From: Methylobacter sp.
GTDB lineage: Bacteria; Pseudomonadota; Gammaproteobacteria; Methylococcales; Methylomonadaceae
Length of the DNA stretch: 64,000 nt
Reading direction: 5' to 3'
Assembly (NCBI GenBank): GCA_030684815.1
Contig: JAUXXQ010000120.1
Coordinates: 1 to 64,000 of the forward strand
The translations under genes were made by a program, and so were the position numbers. Numbering within the stretch: position 1 is the stretch's first letter; each line of letters opens with the position of its first letter. This document shows positions 18,121 through 26,795 of the stretch, piece after piece. The notes beneath the pieces were generated by a model. That model ran no database searches. It was given only the letters and a program-made list of their open reading frames with translations, and was not told the DNA's origin.

Positions 18121-18906
18121 TTATTCATTGTCCGCACTTTGGTAGGCGCTTTTTCGGGCTTTGCCCATCGTTATCATATCGAAGGCATTTCTCGCGCCTT
18201 TTAATACCGGCGCCGCACCGCCCATCGCCACCGCATCCACCAGACAATACCAAGCGGCGACACCGCTAGGCGGGTTGCCTTGGGGCAAGCCTAATACCGG
18301 GTCTATGGCCGCCCATGTCCAGGTGCCAACGGCGGTGCCGATGAGTTCCAACCAGGTGGTGATAAAAAAAGCAGCAAGATAAACCATCGGCGAACGGCCT
18401 TTAAAAAGATAGCCAAGAAAAACGCAAAATAACAAGGCGCCGACAGAATCGCCCTGCGCGGCGTAGCCGCTGATGCCCCACATCGACCAAGCGCCGCACA
18501 CCACAACCACAAAAGCGGCGATTGTTCTGGCATGGCGCAAGAACAATCCAGAACGGCCCAAGGCAACGGCGGTTAAATAAACCATGCCGTGGCCCGGCGG
18601 CACGTAGGCAGGCACGTTCTCGAAGCGGTAGGTGTAGCCGCCCATAAAAGGCGAGGCGAAATGCTCGCCGACGGTGGCAAACATCACCGCAATGATAACC
18701 TGCACCCTGATTTCGCGGTTTTCGCCAAGCAACAAGCCGATTAAAAATACCCAGCCGCACACACCCAAGGCATTTTGTTTTTCCAGGCTGGCACTGGCAT
18801 CGGTGGTTAAGCAGACGGCGACGCAAAAAAAAGTAAAGGCGGCGATAAAATAATCCCGTTTCCTATGGGCATAATCGACGTTAACGGGTGGAAAATGGCG
18901 TAGCAC
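18121..18906 (-). CDS. Multi-pass membrane protein, unknown function
   Basis: A 261-residue hydrophobic protein, probably seven or eight transmembrane helices, that I cannot assign. Recognisable features are the loop GEHFASPFMGGYTYRFENVPAYVPPGHG, unusual for its aromatic and proline content, and an acidic end KSAYQSADNE. The most likely start is GTG 18906 (after GAGGTCATT), giving MLRHFPPVNVDYAH; the open frame upstream overlaps the next gene. Located between the YqaA-like gene and thyA on the same strand. Its gene could share transcription with the former. Confidence 0.6.
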   Translation of the reverse strand: MLRHFPPVNVDYAHRKRDYFIAAFTFFCVAVCLTTDASASLEKQNALGVCGWVFLIGLLLGENREIRVQVIIAVMFATVGEHFASPFMGGYTYRFENVPAYVPPGHGMVYLTAVALGRSGLFLRHARTIAAFVVVVCGAWSMWGISGYAAQGDSVGALLFCVFLGYLFKGRSPMVYLAAFFITTWLELIGTAVGTWTWAAIDPVLGLPQGNPPSGVAAWYCLVDAVAMGGAAPVLKGARNAFDMITMGKARKSAYQSADNE

Positions 18907-18958
18907 AATGACCTCGGTTTGAATCGATGAACTGTAAAAAATATGAAAACGGCAAGCC

Positions 18959-19384
18959 TCACACAAACAGCCAAGCAATGACCGCGTATCGGCCCAATTT
19001 ACCCAGCAAGATAATGAGGCAGGCTTGAAAGAAGGGCAGTTTTAACCAGCCTCCGGCAAAACATAAGGCATCGCCAACCACCGGCAGCCAGGTAAAAAAA
19101 AGTGTCCAGATGCCTTTTTCTCTGACCGTATTCAGGGCTTTTTGTTTATTTGCCGATAACAGCGTCGCTGCCGGAAATTTTTTCGCCGCCAATACACCCA
19201 AGCCCCATGTGGTCATCGCACCTAAGGTGTTGCCTATTGTAGCGACGACCACGATCAATACCGCCTGATAATGCCCTGTTGCCACCAGATAAGCCACAAC
19301 CGCTTCTGAGCCGCCCGGTGCTATGGTTGACGAGATAAAAGCACTGACAAACAGCCCGCCTATTTCAAACACGTAATCTTGCAC
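18959..19384 (-). CDS. YqaA/DedA-type (VTT domain) membrane protein
   Basis: A 141-residue inner-membrane protein with the pattern FVSAFISSTIAPGGSEAVVAYLVATG, IGNTLGAMTTWGLG and WLPVVGDALCFAGGWLK typical of YqaA-like members of the VTT/SNARE-associated family, which in other proteins are linked to membrane lipid scrambling. I prefer GTG 19384 (preceded by GAGAG) over a TTG at 19396 that falls next to the upstream terminator. No partner identifies a specific role. Confidence 0.82.
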   Translation of the reverse strand: MQDYVFEIGGLFVSAFISSTIAPGGSEAVVAYLVATGHYQAVLIVVVATIGNTLGAMTTWGLGVLAAKKFPAATLLSANKQKALNTVREKGIWTLFFTWLPVVGDALCFAGGWLKLPFFQACLIILLGKLGRYAVIAWLFV

Positions 19385-19397
19385 TTTTTCTCTCAAA

Positions 19398-19427
19398 AAA
19401 AACCCTGCGCCCCACTCAAGAGCACAG
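19398..19427 (-). terminator. Intrinsic terminator after the cupredoxin gene
   Basis: On the minus strand ACCCTGTGC pairs with GCGCAGGGT (one mismatch) and is followed directly by a run of eight T. It closes the cupredoxin transcript (stop at 19448) just before the start of the YqaA-like gene. Confidence 0.75.
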
Positions 19428-19447
19428 GGTCTTTAGGGCGCCGGAAT

Positions 19448-20368
19448 TTAATTTCCAGGCAATGTTTTGTTTTTATGGGACATAGCCCATTTAATTAAGT
19501 TGGATAATAGCTTTGCTGCCAACTCGATTCCGGTACGAACCCACTCAAAAATAGTGGCGATTATTTCGGACACGCTCATGCCTTTAAACTTTTTAGCCAA
19601 GAAAGGCGCCAGCAGCAAACCTATTGCCAAACCGATCACGGTCACGCCTGAAATAATGGAATCTTCCTGCGGCTGTTCGGCGGCCGGTGCTTTTTTAGCG
19701 GCAGCAATAGCGGGGGCGGCTTCTGCAGCGGCGGCGGCTTCTGCGGCTGTCAAAGCGGTAGCAGCCATGACGGTTTTAAAGTCGCCTTTGTAGTCGTCGG
19801 GCACGACGTATGCGGTTACCCCCGGAATGCTAGGCAAGTCGCCATCGCCTTTGCCGACTTTTAACTGGGCTTTCATGCCTTTTTCCATGTGCTGGGCAAT
19901 ATCGCAATGCACCAGATAAGTTTTGTCGCCGGGCGGCAAAATCAAAGTCCCCGAGATTTTTGCAGGCCCCGTTATTTCCAAGTGAAACATACCCTTGGGG
20001 TATAAATACTTGGGCAGGCCATGCATCATCCATTGGTGACGGATATGGTCGTCGTTGACAAAATTAACGGTCAGTTTGGTGCAGGGTTTAAAATTAAATT
20101 CCTGGGTATCAAACGCAAACATCCTGCCGGGAAATTTCTCTGCATGTTTATGTCCGGCATGCACGGTAATTTCCTTGGTCTCGGAAATGCTGTCGCAGCC
20201 ACCCGGTAAGGTGCTGGTATTTTGCCCCATCACCATGCCGCCCGCCATGTCCATTAAATGGCCATCACCGTGATCCATGAGCATACCGTTATGCTCTTGG
20301 TACTCCAGTGCCAGTACGGGCGCTGAAAAAAGCAAAACCAGTGCCCCAGCCGATAATAACTTCACCAT
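19448..20368 (-). CDS. Exported cupredoxin-domain protein with C-terminal anchor
   Basis: A 306-residue copper-protein candidate. Signal peptide (residues 1-20, ending APVLALEY), a His/Met-rich stretch (HNGMLMDHGDGHLMDM), then a cupredoxin fold with type I copper ligands in the canonical order: H111 in DDHIRHQWMMH and the C155-x4-H160-x4-M165 loop (HCDIAQHMEKGM). An Ala-rich linker (about 200-235) leads to a transmembrane helix near 240-260 and an amphipathic tail. It should be a periplasmic, membrane-tethered electron carrier or copper binder. GGAGA precedes the ATG. The next gene upstream (20521-21111) is a likely partner. Confidence 0.83.
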   Translation of the reverse strand: MVKLLSAGALVLLFSAPVLALEYQEHNGMLMDHGDGHLMDMAGGMVMGQNTSTLPGGCDSISETKEITVHAGHKHAEKFPGRMFAFDTQEFNFKPCTKLTVNFVNDDHIRHQWMMHGLPKYLYPKGMFHLEITGPAKISGTLILPPGDKTYLVHCDIAQHMEKGMKAQLKVGKGDGDLPSIPGVTAYVVPDDYKGDFKTVMAATALTAAEAAAAAEAAPAIAAAKKAPAAEQPQEDSIISGVTVIGLAIGLLLAPFLAKKFKGMSVSEIIATIFEWVRTGIELAAKLLSNLIKWAMSHKNKTLPGN

Positions 20369-20458
20369 TATTTATGTCTCCCATTGCTCAATAAAACCAC
20401 CCAAATTAGGCGCGCCTGCTGGGCAGGCCCACGCCTTTTCGTCTGCGTCCATACAGAC

Positions 20459-20509
20459 AATGCCATTACCGTCCTGCCCGGATTGCCGGTAAAGCGGGGT
20501 AATGGCATT
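20459..20509. repeat. 12-bp perfect inverted repeat between copper-protein genes
   Basis: AATGCCATTACC (20459-20470) pairs perfectly with GGTAATGGCATT (20498-20509). It lies between the 196-aa gene and the cupredoxin gene on the minus strand, and could act as an mRNA stability hairpin or partial terminator. No U-tract follows. Confidence 0.6.
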
Positions 20510-20520
20510 AACGTTTAAAG

Positions 20521-21111
20521 TTAGCTTTTGATCTTCGCTATCACTTCATCCACTTTAGTTTTGAAACCCGCATGTGACAAATAAAGGACATACAAGCCGG
20601 CAAAAGCAAAGAAAGCATACAGCAACAGGTTATTTTTGCTGACTGCTTGACCGCCGCCTGCTTTAAAGCTCATGTGTGCATCCAAACGCTCACCGACATC
20701 AGGCACCAGCGTAATATGGATCAAATATTGACCCGCTTCAGGTACGCCATTAGGTAATTTTAATTCAACAGTGCCTTTTTTATGTTTTGCCGCAGGCAGA
20801 AAAAATACACGGGTGCCTTCTGGTTCTTTAGTGACTTCAAATTCAACGGCCATATCACGGTATTTCATGTCTTGATAATCGAATACCAGCAGGGTCATTT
20901 CGTTAGCACGCGGAAGATTGGCACAAAAATCTTCCGCGGGGAAAGCGTTGGGTTGGTATGCGGTATAATGCAACCAATGGTTGGGTTCCAACTCGAACTT
21001 ACATTGGTCGGTGTCCGTACCTGCGGCTCCACCGTGCGCCCATAAGGATGCAGAAAATAACAACCCCAGAAGTACCAGGAAACCTTTTCTTAAAATATGT
21101 GTGCTGTTCAT
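20521..21111 (-). CDS. Periplasmic, C-terminally anchored protein, unknown
   Basis: A 196-residue protein I cannot name. It has a signal peptide (LVLLGLLFSASLWAHGG), an immediate His after the predicted cleavage site, two cysteines (residues 37 and 63 approximately) that could form a disulfide, a beta-rich soluble domain (MTLLVFDYQDMKYRDMAVEF, GQYLIHITLVPDVGERLDAH) and a single C-terminal transmembrane helix (LLLYAFFAFAGLYVLYLSH). The mature N-terminal AHGG is the kind of His brace-like start seen in some copper proteins, but that is speculative. GGAAGG precedes the ATG; probably co-transcribed with the cupredoxin gene. Confidence 0.75.
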   Translation of the reverse strand: MNSTHILRKGFLVLLGLLFSASLWAHGGAAGTDTDQCKFELEPNHWLHYTAYQPNAFPAEDFCANLPRANEMTLLVFDYQDMKYRDMAVEFEVTKEPEGTRVFFLPAAKHKKGTVELKLPNGVPEAGQYLIHITLVPDVGERLDAHMSFKAGGGQAVSKNNLLLYAFFAFAGLYVLYLSHAGFKTKVDEVIAKIKS

Positions 21112-21245
21112 AATGCCTTCCAGTTTTGAAAAATTATTATAATGGTACCTGCTTAAATCACATCAAAAACCAAGTGATTTCAACCTAATTCTTAAATTAA
21201 AGCAGCGCACAACTCTAGCACATCGATTTAGGCTAATACAAGGAA

Positions 21246-21288
21246 TTGATGGAAATCGCGCCTTAATAGCTATCATGATATAAATCAC
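21246..21288 (+). promoter_or_regulatory. Two FNR-like sites upstream of pgi
   Basis: TTGATGGAAATCGC (21246-21259) and ATGATATAAATCAC (21275-21288) each resemble the FNR/Anr palindrome TTGAT-N4-ATCAA; the second keeps the full TGAT-N4-ATCA core. They lie about 90-130 bp before the pgi start. Could also be chance matches in AT-rich DNA. Confidence 0.35.
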
Positions 21289-21295
21289 AGCTAAG

Positions 21296-21307
21296 CCCCC
21301 CCCCCCC
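21296..21307 (+). repeat. Homopolymeric C12 tract upstream of pgi
   Basis: Twelve consecutive C (G12 on the other strand), 71 bp before the pgi ATG and immediately after the second FNR-like site. Tracts of this length are prone to slippage; the assembled length may also be a sequencing artefact. Confidence 0.9.
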
Positions 21308-21378
21308 GCTGCACTATTGCTATCCGTCCCTGCTTTTCGTAGACTTAGGGCAATTTTATTCTAACGGAGTTTTACCGC

Positions 21379-23052
21379 ATGTCATCTTTGACCACTTCTA
21401 CGGCCTGGGCAGCTTTAAAAATACACCACGAAGAGACCAAAAATATTCTTCTGCGCGACAGCTTTAATAACGACGCCAACCGCCATGCAAAATTCTCCGT
21501 TCTGTTTAACGGCATCCTTTTTGATTATTCCAAAAACAGAATCACCGACCAAACCCTGCCCTTGCTTATTGATCTTGCTAAACACGCCCGGTTAGACGAA
21601 AAAATTAAAGCCATGTTTTGCGGTGCAAAAATAAACAGCACCGAACACCGGTCTGTCCTTCATACCGCCTTACGTAACCGCAGCAACCAGCCGGTTTATG
21701 TTGATGGACAGGATGTGATGCCGCAAATCAACAGCGTGCTGGCGCAAATGCGGACATTCAGCACCTGTGTACGCTCAGGCGAATGGAAAGGCTATACCGG
21801 CAAAGCCATTACCGACATTGTCAACATTGGCATAGGCGGTTCCGATTTGGGCCCGAAAATGGTATCGACAGCGCTAACGCCTTATGCGTCCGAGTCATTA
21901 AAAGTGCATTTTGTCTCCAATGTCGACCAGGCTGACCTTGTGGAAACACTAAAGCATTTATCGCCGGAAACCACGCTGTTTTTGATCGCCTCGAAAACCT
22001 TTACCACCCAAGAAACCATGACCAATGCAAAATCGGCCAGAAGCTGGTTTCTTGACAGCGCGCAAGACCCGCAGGCCATTGCCAAGCATTTTGTAGCCAT
22101 TTCCACCAACACCAAGAATGTGGCCGATTTCGGCATCGATACCAATAATATGTTTGAATTCAGGCATTGGGTCGGTGGGCGCTATTCGCTCTGGTCGGCC
22201 ATAGGCCTGTCCATCGCGTTGTATGTCGGCATGGATAATTTCGAGGAACTTTTATTAGGCGCTTACGAGGTCGACGAGCATTTTCGTTCCGCGCCTTTTG
22301 AACAAAACATCCCTGTTATCATGGGTTTGTTGGGCATTTGGTACAACAATTTCTACAATGCCGAATCCCATGCGCTGTTGCCTTACGACCAATCGATGCT
22401 TTATTTCGCCGATTACTTCCAACAAGGCGACATGGAAAGCAATGGCAAATGCATAGACCTTAACGGCGATCATGTCGACTACAGCACCGGGCAGATCATT
22501 TGGGGGCAACCCGGCACCAATGGCCAACATGCGTTTTTTCAATTGATCCATCAAGGCACTAAGCTGATACCCTGCGACTTTCTGGCTGCCGCCAACAGCC
22601 ACTATACCCGGCCCGACCATCATGACATTTTAATTTCTAACTTCCTCGCCCAACCCGAAGCCTTGATGAAAGGCAAAACCGCTGAAGAAGTCAAACAGGA
22701 ATTGTCTGCGGAAGACCAAGCCGACACTGTCCTGGTCGCCTCCAAAATATTTGACGGCAACAAGCCGTCCAATTCGTTTTTGTTCAGCAAACTGACGCCG
22801 AAAACCTTAGGTTCGCTGATCGCTTTTTACGAACATAAAATTTATGTCCAAGGTGTCATCTGGAACATCAACTCATTCGACCAAATGGGCGTAGAATTAG
22901 GCAAAACTTTAGCCAAAGTCATTTTGCCGGAATTACAAAACGACAGCATCATCGACAGCCATGACAGTTCAACCAATGCCCTCATCAACGCTTACAAACA
23001 ATTGCGCCAGGCAAAAGACAGCCTATGCGGACAACAGGCAGACGCCTCGTAA
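21379..23052 (+). CDS. pgi: Glucose-6-phosphate isomerase
   Basis: Interconverts glucose 6-phosphate and fructose 6-phosphate. The 557-residue product has the PGI signatures [33 protein letters not shown] and, near the C-terminus, [13 protein letters not shown]. Length is normal for the enzyme. An AACGGAG Shine-Dalgarno precedes the ATG. The gene's promoter region contains two FNR-like sites and a C12 tract. The downstream mltF starts 15 bp after the pgi stop. Confidence 0.97.
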   Translation: MSSLTTSTAWAALKIHHEETKNILLRDSFNNDANRHAKFSVLFNGILFDYSKNRITDQTLPLLIDLAKHARLDEKIKAMFCGAKINSTEHRSVLHTALRNRSNQPVYVDGQDVMPQINSVLAQMRTFSTCVRSGEWKGYTGKAITDIVNIGIGGSDLGPKMVSTALTPYASESLKVHFVSNVDQADLVETLKHLSPETTLFLIASKTFTTQETMTNAKSARSWFLDSAQDPQAIAKHFVAISTNTKNVADFGIDTNNMFEFRHWVGGRYSLWSAIGLSIALYVGMDNFEELLLGAYEVDEHFRSAPFEQNIPVIMGLLGIWYNNFYNAESHALLPYDQSMLYFADYFQQGDMESNGKCIDLNGDHVDYSTGQIIWGQPGTNGQHAFFQLIHQGTKLIPCDFLAAANSHYTRPDHHDILISNFLAQPEALMKGKTAEEVKQELSAEDQADTVLVASKIFDGNKPSNSFLFSKLTPKTLGSLIAFYEHKIYVQGVIWNINSFDQMGVELGKTLAKVILPELQNDSIIDSHDSSTNALINAYKQLRQAKDSLCGQQADAS

Positions 23053-23066
23053 CCGCCAGAGCTCCG

Positions 23067-24515
23067 ATGCCCCAGCCAATTTTGATCCGTCGTTTCGGGC
23101 GGATCATGGGTGTTATTATGATTGCCGCGCTAATACCCGGCACCAGCCGATTCAGCAAGCTGGAGCAGATCAAACAGGCCGGCACCTTGCACGTGCTGAC
23201 CCGAAACGACCCGACCGCCTATTATGAAAGCCCGACAGGTTACACCGGCCTTGAATACGACCTGGTTACACTTTTTGCCAAACAGCTGGGCGTTAAGGCC
23301 ACATTTGAAATCCCAGGCACTTCTAACGGCATTTTAAAGCGCATTGCGAAAGGTCGGGGCGATATTGCCGCCGCCAGCCTGACCATCACCGAGCAGCGCA
23401 ACAAAAAAATGCGCTTTGCCCCGGCCTACCATGAAATAACCGAACAACTGATCTATCGGTCAGGCAGCCGCCGTCCCAACGATGTCGCCAGCCTGACCCA
23501 AGGCATTATCGAAGTGGCCAAAGGCACCAGCCATATCGATAGTTTGGCCTTTTTAAAAGAAGACACGCCCGAGTTGAGCTGGAATGTGAATGACGAACTC
23601 GACACCAATGGCTTGCTGTATCTGGTGAACGAAGGGCTGATCGATTACACCGTGGCCGATTCCAACCAAGCCCTGTTAATCCGCCGCTTTTACCCTAAAC
23701 TCAACGTTGCCTTCGACATATCCGAACCCCGGCAATTGGCCTGGGCATTAAGCCTATCGGACGACAACAGTTTATACGACGAAGTCGTGCGTTTTTTTAA
23801 GCGCATCAAGCAGGACAAAACGCTCGACCAACTGCTTGAAAAATATTATGGCCACGCCAACAGCCTGAGCTATATCGGCAACTGCAAGTTCCGCCAGCAG
23901 AAAAAAACCAGGCTGCCGCTGTACCAGGGCTATTTCCACCTGGCCGCTGCACAATACGATATAGACTGGCGTTTATTGGCGGCCATCGGCTATCAGGAAT
24001 CGCGCTGGCTAAATACCGCCGTTTCCCCGACCGGGGTCAAAGGCATCATGATGTTGACCAGTGATACCGCCGCCGAACTTGGCATTGACAATCGTGTCGA
24101 CCCGGCCCAAAGCATTGATGGCGGCGCGCGTTATTTCCAACAAAGGCATCAGATCATCTCAGCGCAAATTCCGGAGCCAGACCGTACCTGGTTTGCCTTA
24201 GCCTCATACAATGTCGGCCTGGGTCATCTTGAAGATGCAAGGACGCTAACAAAAAAACAAGGCGGCAACCCCGACAAATGGATGGATGTGAAACAGCGAT
24301 TGCCGTTACTCGCCGAGGAAAAATGGCACCAACACACCAAATACGGTTATGCGCGTGGACACGAACCGGTTACCTTTGTGGAAAACATCCGCAGTTATTA
24401 TGATTTACTGGTCTGGCTAACCGAAGAAAACCAAATAAAGAAAAATGCCATGGATGCCAACTCCCCCCCAGATCCTGGGCACAATGCGATAACCATCGTC
24501 CCATCAGCGCTGTAA
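23067..24515 (+). CDS. mltF: Membrane-bound lytic transglycosylase F
   Basis: Cuts peptidoglycan glycan strands with 1,6-anhydro-muramic acid formation. The 482-residue product has an N-terminal membrane/signal helix (MGVIMIAALIPGTSRF), a solute-binding-like domain (TLHVLTRNDPTAYYE to LLEKYYGH, roughly 45-270) and an SLT domain with the catalytic Glu in AAIGYQESRWLNTAVSPTG followed by GIMMLTSDTA. ATG 23067 is preferred over one at 23025 that would overlap pgi. Confidence 0.93.
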   Translation: MPQPILIRRFGRIMGVIMIAALIPGTSRFSKLEQIKQAGTLHVLTRNDPTAYYESPTGYTGLEYDLVTLFAKQLGVKATFEIPGTSNGILKRIAKGRGDIAAASLTITEQRNKKMRFAPAYHEITEQLIYRSGSRRPNDVASLTQGIIEVAKGTSHIDSLAFLKEDTPELSWNVNDELDTNGLLYLVNEGLIDYTVADSNQALLIRRFYPKLNVAFDISEPRQLAWALSLSDDNSLYDEVVRFFKRIKQDKTLDQLLEKYYGHANSLSYIGNCKFRQQKKTRLPLYQGYFHLAAAQYDIDWRLLAAIGYQESRWLNTAVSPTGVKGIMMLTSDTAAELGIDNRVDPAQSIDGGARYFQQRHQIISAQIPEPDRTWFALASYNVGLGHLEDARTLTKKQGGNPDKWMDVKQRLPLLAEEKWHQHTKYGYARGHEPVTFVENIRSYYDLLVWLTEENQIKKNAMDANSPPDPGHNAITIVPSAL

Positions 24516-24530
24516 CCCTGAAATGTTACA

Positions 24531-24585
24531 TTGTCATAAAACTGTCATAAAGCTGTCATTTTACTGTCATATTGCTGTCATATTC
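24531..24585 (+). promoter_or_regulatory. Array of five tandem Pho boxes
   Basis: Five TGTCA units begin at 24531, 24542, 24553, 24564 and 24575, spaced exactly 11 bp: TTGTCATAAAA, CTGTCATAAAG, CTGTCATTTTA, CTGTCATATTG, CTGTCATATTC. The first three match the PhoB binding consensus (CTGTCATA-N4-CTGTCA) almost perfectly. The array ends about 38 bp before the porin ATG, with a TATAAG -10-like element at 24605. Strong evidence for phosphate-starvation activation of the next gene. Confidence 0.88.
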
Positions 24586-24622
24586 TTGCGCCATCTTTTT
24601 GATTATAAGGCAAAAGCAAAAT

Positions 24623-26104
24623 ATGAAAATTTCTCGCCCCACATTGGCAATTGCGGCTGCATTAGCTGCGGGAACAGTTCCCGATGCCTTTGCGATGGAT
24701 CTTTATGTCGATACGGAAACTAAGCAAATTTATGCGGAACCCGGCCCGCACAGGCAGCTGCTGGGCTCATTTGAAAAAGTTCAGGATTCTGCGGAAACGG
24801 CGAGAAAAGAAATTGCCGAAATCAAGGATGATTTAGAGCTCAAAGAAGTTGAAATCAAAGCCCTGGAAGAGCACATTGCCTATAACAGGGAGCTGAATGC
24901 CAGGAACGATGAAAAATGGTTCAATAAAATGAACCTGCGCGGTTATACCCAGCTTCGTTTCAATCAGCCATTTTCAGGCGACAGCGGCGCCGGCAACCCG
25001 GAACTGAGATCGGTCGGCGACAGCAGCATCAAAAATAACTCAGGCTTTTCATTCCGCCGGGTTCGCTTAGTATTTTCCGGCGACATCAGCGATTATTTAT
25101 ATTTGTATATACAGCCCGATTTTGCCTCTAATGTCGGCGATAACCAACAAAACTTTGCCCAACTGCGCGACGCTTATGGCGACATCGCTTTCGACAAAAA
25201 ACATGAATATCGCATCCGTGCCGGTCAATCCAAAGTGCCGTTTGGCTGGGAAAACTTACAGTCCTCGCAAAATCGCTTAACGCTGGATCGTAACGACGCC
25301 CTTAACAGTGCCGTGCCCAGCGAGCGCGACTTGGGCTTATTCGCCTATTGGACGCCAGAGCACGTACAAAAACTTTGGAAAGAATTAAGCAAGAAAGGCT
25401 TAAAAACCTCGGGGGACTACGGTATCGCCGGTATCGGTGTTTATAACGGCCAGGGCCTTAACCGCGCCGAACAAAACGACGACTTGTATGCCGTCGCACA
25501 CACCACTTATCCTGTTGAGCTGGATTTTTTAGGCCAAGCATTTAGCGGGCAGGTGCTGGAAGTCGGCGCGGATGCCATAAGCGGCCAGTTTAGCCCGACC
25601 ACCGCCGACATGACCGTGTTTGGCAGCGGCCAAAAAATATTAAAGGCGGATCTTGATAAAACCATGGGCGGCAACAAAACCGTCCGCGAAGACCGGGTAG
25701 CCGTACACGCCATTCTTTTCCCGCAACCGTTTGGCTTACAGGCGGAATGGAATTGGGGCAAAGGCGCCACCTTAAACCCTGCCGGAAATGACGGCAAAGG
25801 CTCTATCGACAGCGAAGACTTAAGGGGGGGTTATGTGATGGCCAATTATAAGATTGATAACGTCTTTCGTACTGATGGCGTGCTGATCCCTTATGCCAAA
25901 TGGCAAACCTATCGCGGCGCCTGGAAAAATGCCAACAACTCGCCACGCACATCGGTTGATGAACTCGAAATCGGTGTAGAGTACCAAATCATGAAAGCGC
26001 TGGAATTAACACTAGCCTACGCAACCATGGACAGGACCAACACCGGCAATTTAGGACAAGCATCGGGCGATCTTGGCCGCGCTCAGTTACAGTGGAATTA
26101 TTAG
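24623..26104 (+). CDS. OprP/OprO-like phosphate-selective porin
   Basis: Outer-membrane beta-barrel for uptake of phosphate or polyphosphate. The 493-residue product starts MKISRPTLAIAAALAAG (signal peptide, cut near AFAMD), followed by a short coiled-coil segment (EIAEIKDDLELKEVEIKALEE, as in OprP-type trimeric porins), then barrel strands such as GFSFRRVRLVFSGDI and RIRAGQSKVPFGWENLQ, ending in the aromatic C-terminus RAQLQWNY. ATG 24623 sits 38 bp after the Pho-box array, an independent reason to assign phosphate transport. Confidence 0.9.
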   Translation: MKISRPTLAIAAALAAGTVPDAFAMDLYVDTETKQIYAEPGPHRQLLGSFEKVQDSAETARKEIAEIKDDLELKEVEIKALEEHIAYNRELNARNDEKWFNKMNLRGYTQLRFNQPFSGDSGAGNPELRSVGDSSIKNNSGFSFRRVRLVFSGDISDYLYLYIQPDFASNVGDNQQNFAQLRDAYGDIAFDKKHEYRIRAGQSKVPFGWENLQSSQNRLTLDRNDALNSAVPSERDLGLFAYWTPEHVQKLWKELSKKGLKTSGDYGIAGIGVYNGQGLNRAEQNDDLYAVAHTTYPVELDFLGQAFSGQVLEVGADAISGQFSPTTADMTVFGSGQKILKADLDKTMGGNKTVREDRVAVHAILFPQPFGLQAEWNWGKGATLNPAGNDGKGSIDSEDLRGGYVMANYKIDNVFRTDGVLIPYAKWQTYRGAWKNANNSPRTSVDELEIGVEYQIMKALELTLAYATMDRTNTGNLGQASGDLGRAQLQWNY

Positions 26105-26676
26105 GCGGTTTTTTGCCTTCCTCCCTACCCTTAATCCGCTTGAAATTGAAGCTGACCCGGTGCCGTTTAAACAGGCATCGGGCGCAGCTTAGGTTTATGC
26201 CACAGGCGATGTCCTGAAAAAGATATACCGTAACTACTCAGCGAAAAAAAATAGAACTAACTGTCCACGCTTAGCACGAAAAAACACGAAAATTTCGTGG
26301 CTTTCGTGCTAAGCGTGGACTCTATTTTTTACGGGATGTTATTTTCCCGGAAATTGCCTAATCTTTTTACCTGTTACCAATGTTTCAATGACAAGTTACG
26401 GATTGAACAGATAAGTAGTCATTCAAAAGTTTCTTAACAAACAAGTTGGGAGTAAAACAGCTTTAGCTGTTTTACCGCCAATAGCTAAAGCTATTGGACT
26501 CCAATGTAAAAAAGCACAACATATTTTAAAAAATCCGTGTAAACCAGTCTGGTCTTTGTCATCCGTCGGCTAGGAGGCAGGACACCAAAACTAGGCACTT
26601 TAGGCGATGCAAGAGCAACTGCCGAGCTCCATTTCTTTTTTCGCCGCTGTCTCCAGCATTCTATTTCTATGCGAAT
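26105..26676. other. 570-bp region with dispersed repeats only
   Basis: No gene. It contains the perfect palindrome 26263-26320, two small hairpins around 26452-26500 (AAACAGCTTTAGCTGTTTTA and CCAATAGCTAAAGCTATTGG) and a copy (26509-26610) of a second dispersed repeat found also at 57722-57815. A 66-codon minus-strand frame here is produced by that repeat. Confidence 0.7.
26263..26320. repeat. Palindromic dispersed repeat, copy 1
   Basis: A 58-bp near-perfect hairpin: outer arms of 19 bp (GTCCACGCTTAGCACGAAA and its complement, with no mismatch) enclose the inner palindrome CACGAAAATTTCGTG. Related copies occur at 57632-57684, 61482-61531 and 63519-63533. Confidence 0.9.
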
Positions 26677-26695
26677 AAGATTGATTATCATTTAG
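26677..26695 (+). promoter_or_regulatory. Fur-like box upstream of the TonB receptor
   Basis: AAGATTGATTATCATTTAG matches 12 of 19 positions of the Fur consensus GATAATGATAATCATTATC, including the central TGATTATCATT. It lies about 100 bp before the receptor ATG, a usual place for iron repression. Confidence 0.45.
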
Positions 26696-26795
26696 ACTTG
26701 CTATACCATATTCCCCTACTCACTTAATTGTCATTTGAGTTTAGACTTAACTTATTGATAACGCTCACCGAGCCAAATTTAAAAGGGAAAATGGT

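Noticed and set aside
24531..24585. Tandem 11-bp repeats considered as a CRISPR or other array
   Set aside because: Units are only 11 bp with no spacers and match PhoB sites; they lie directly before a phosphate porin.
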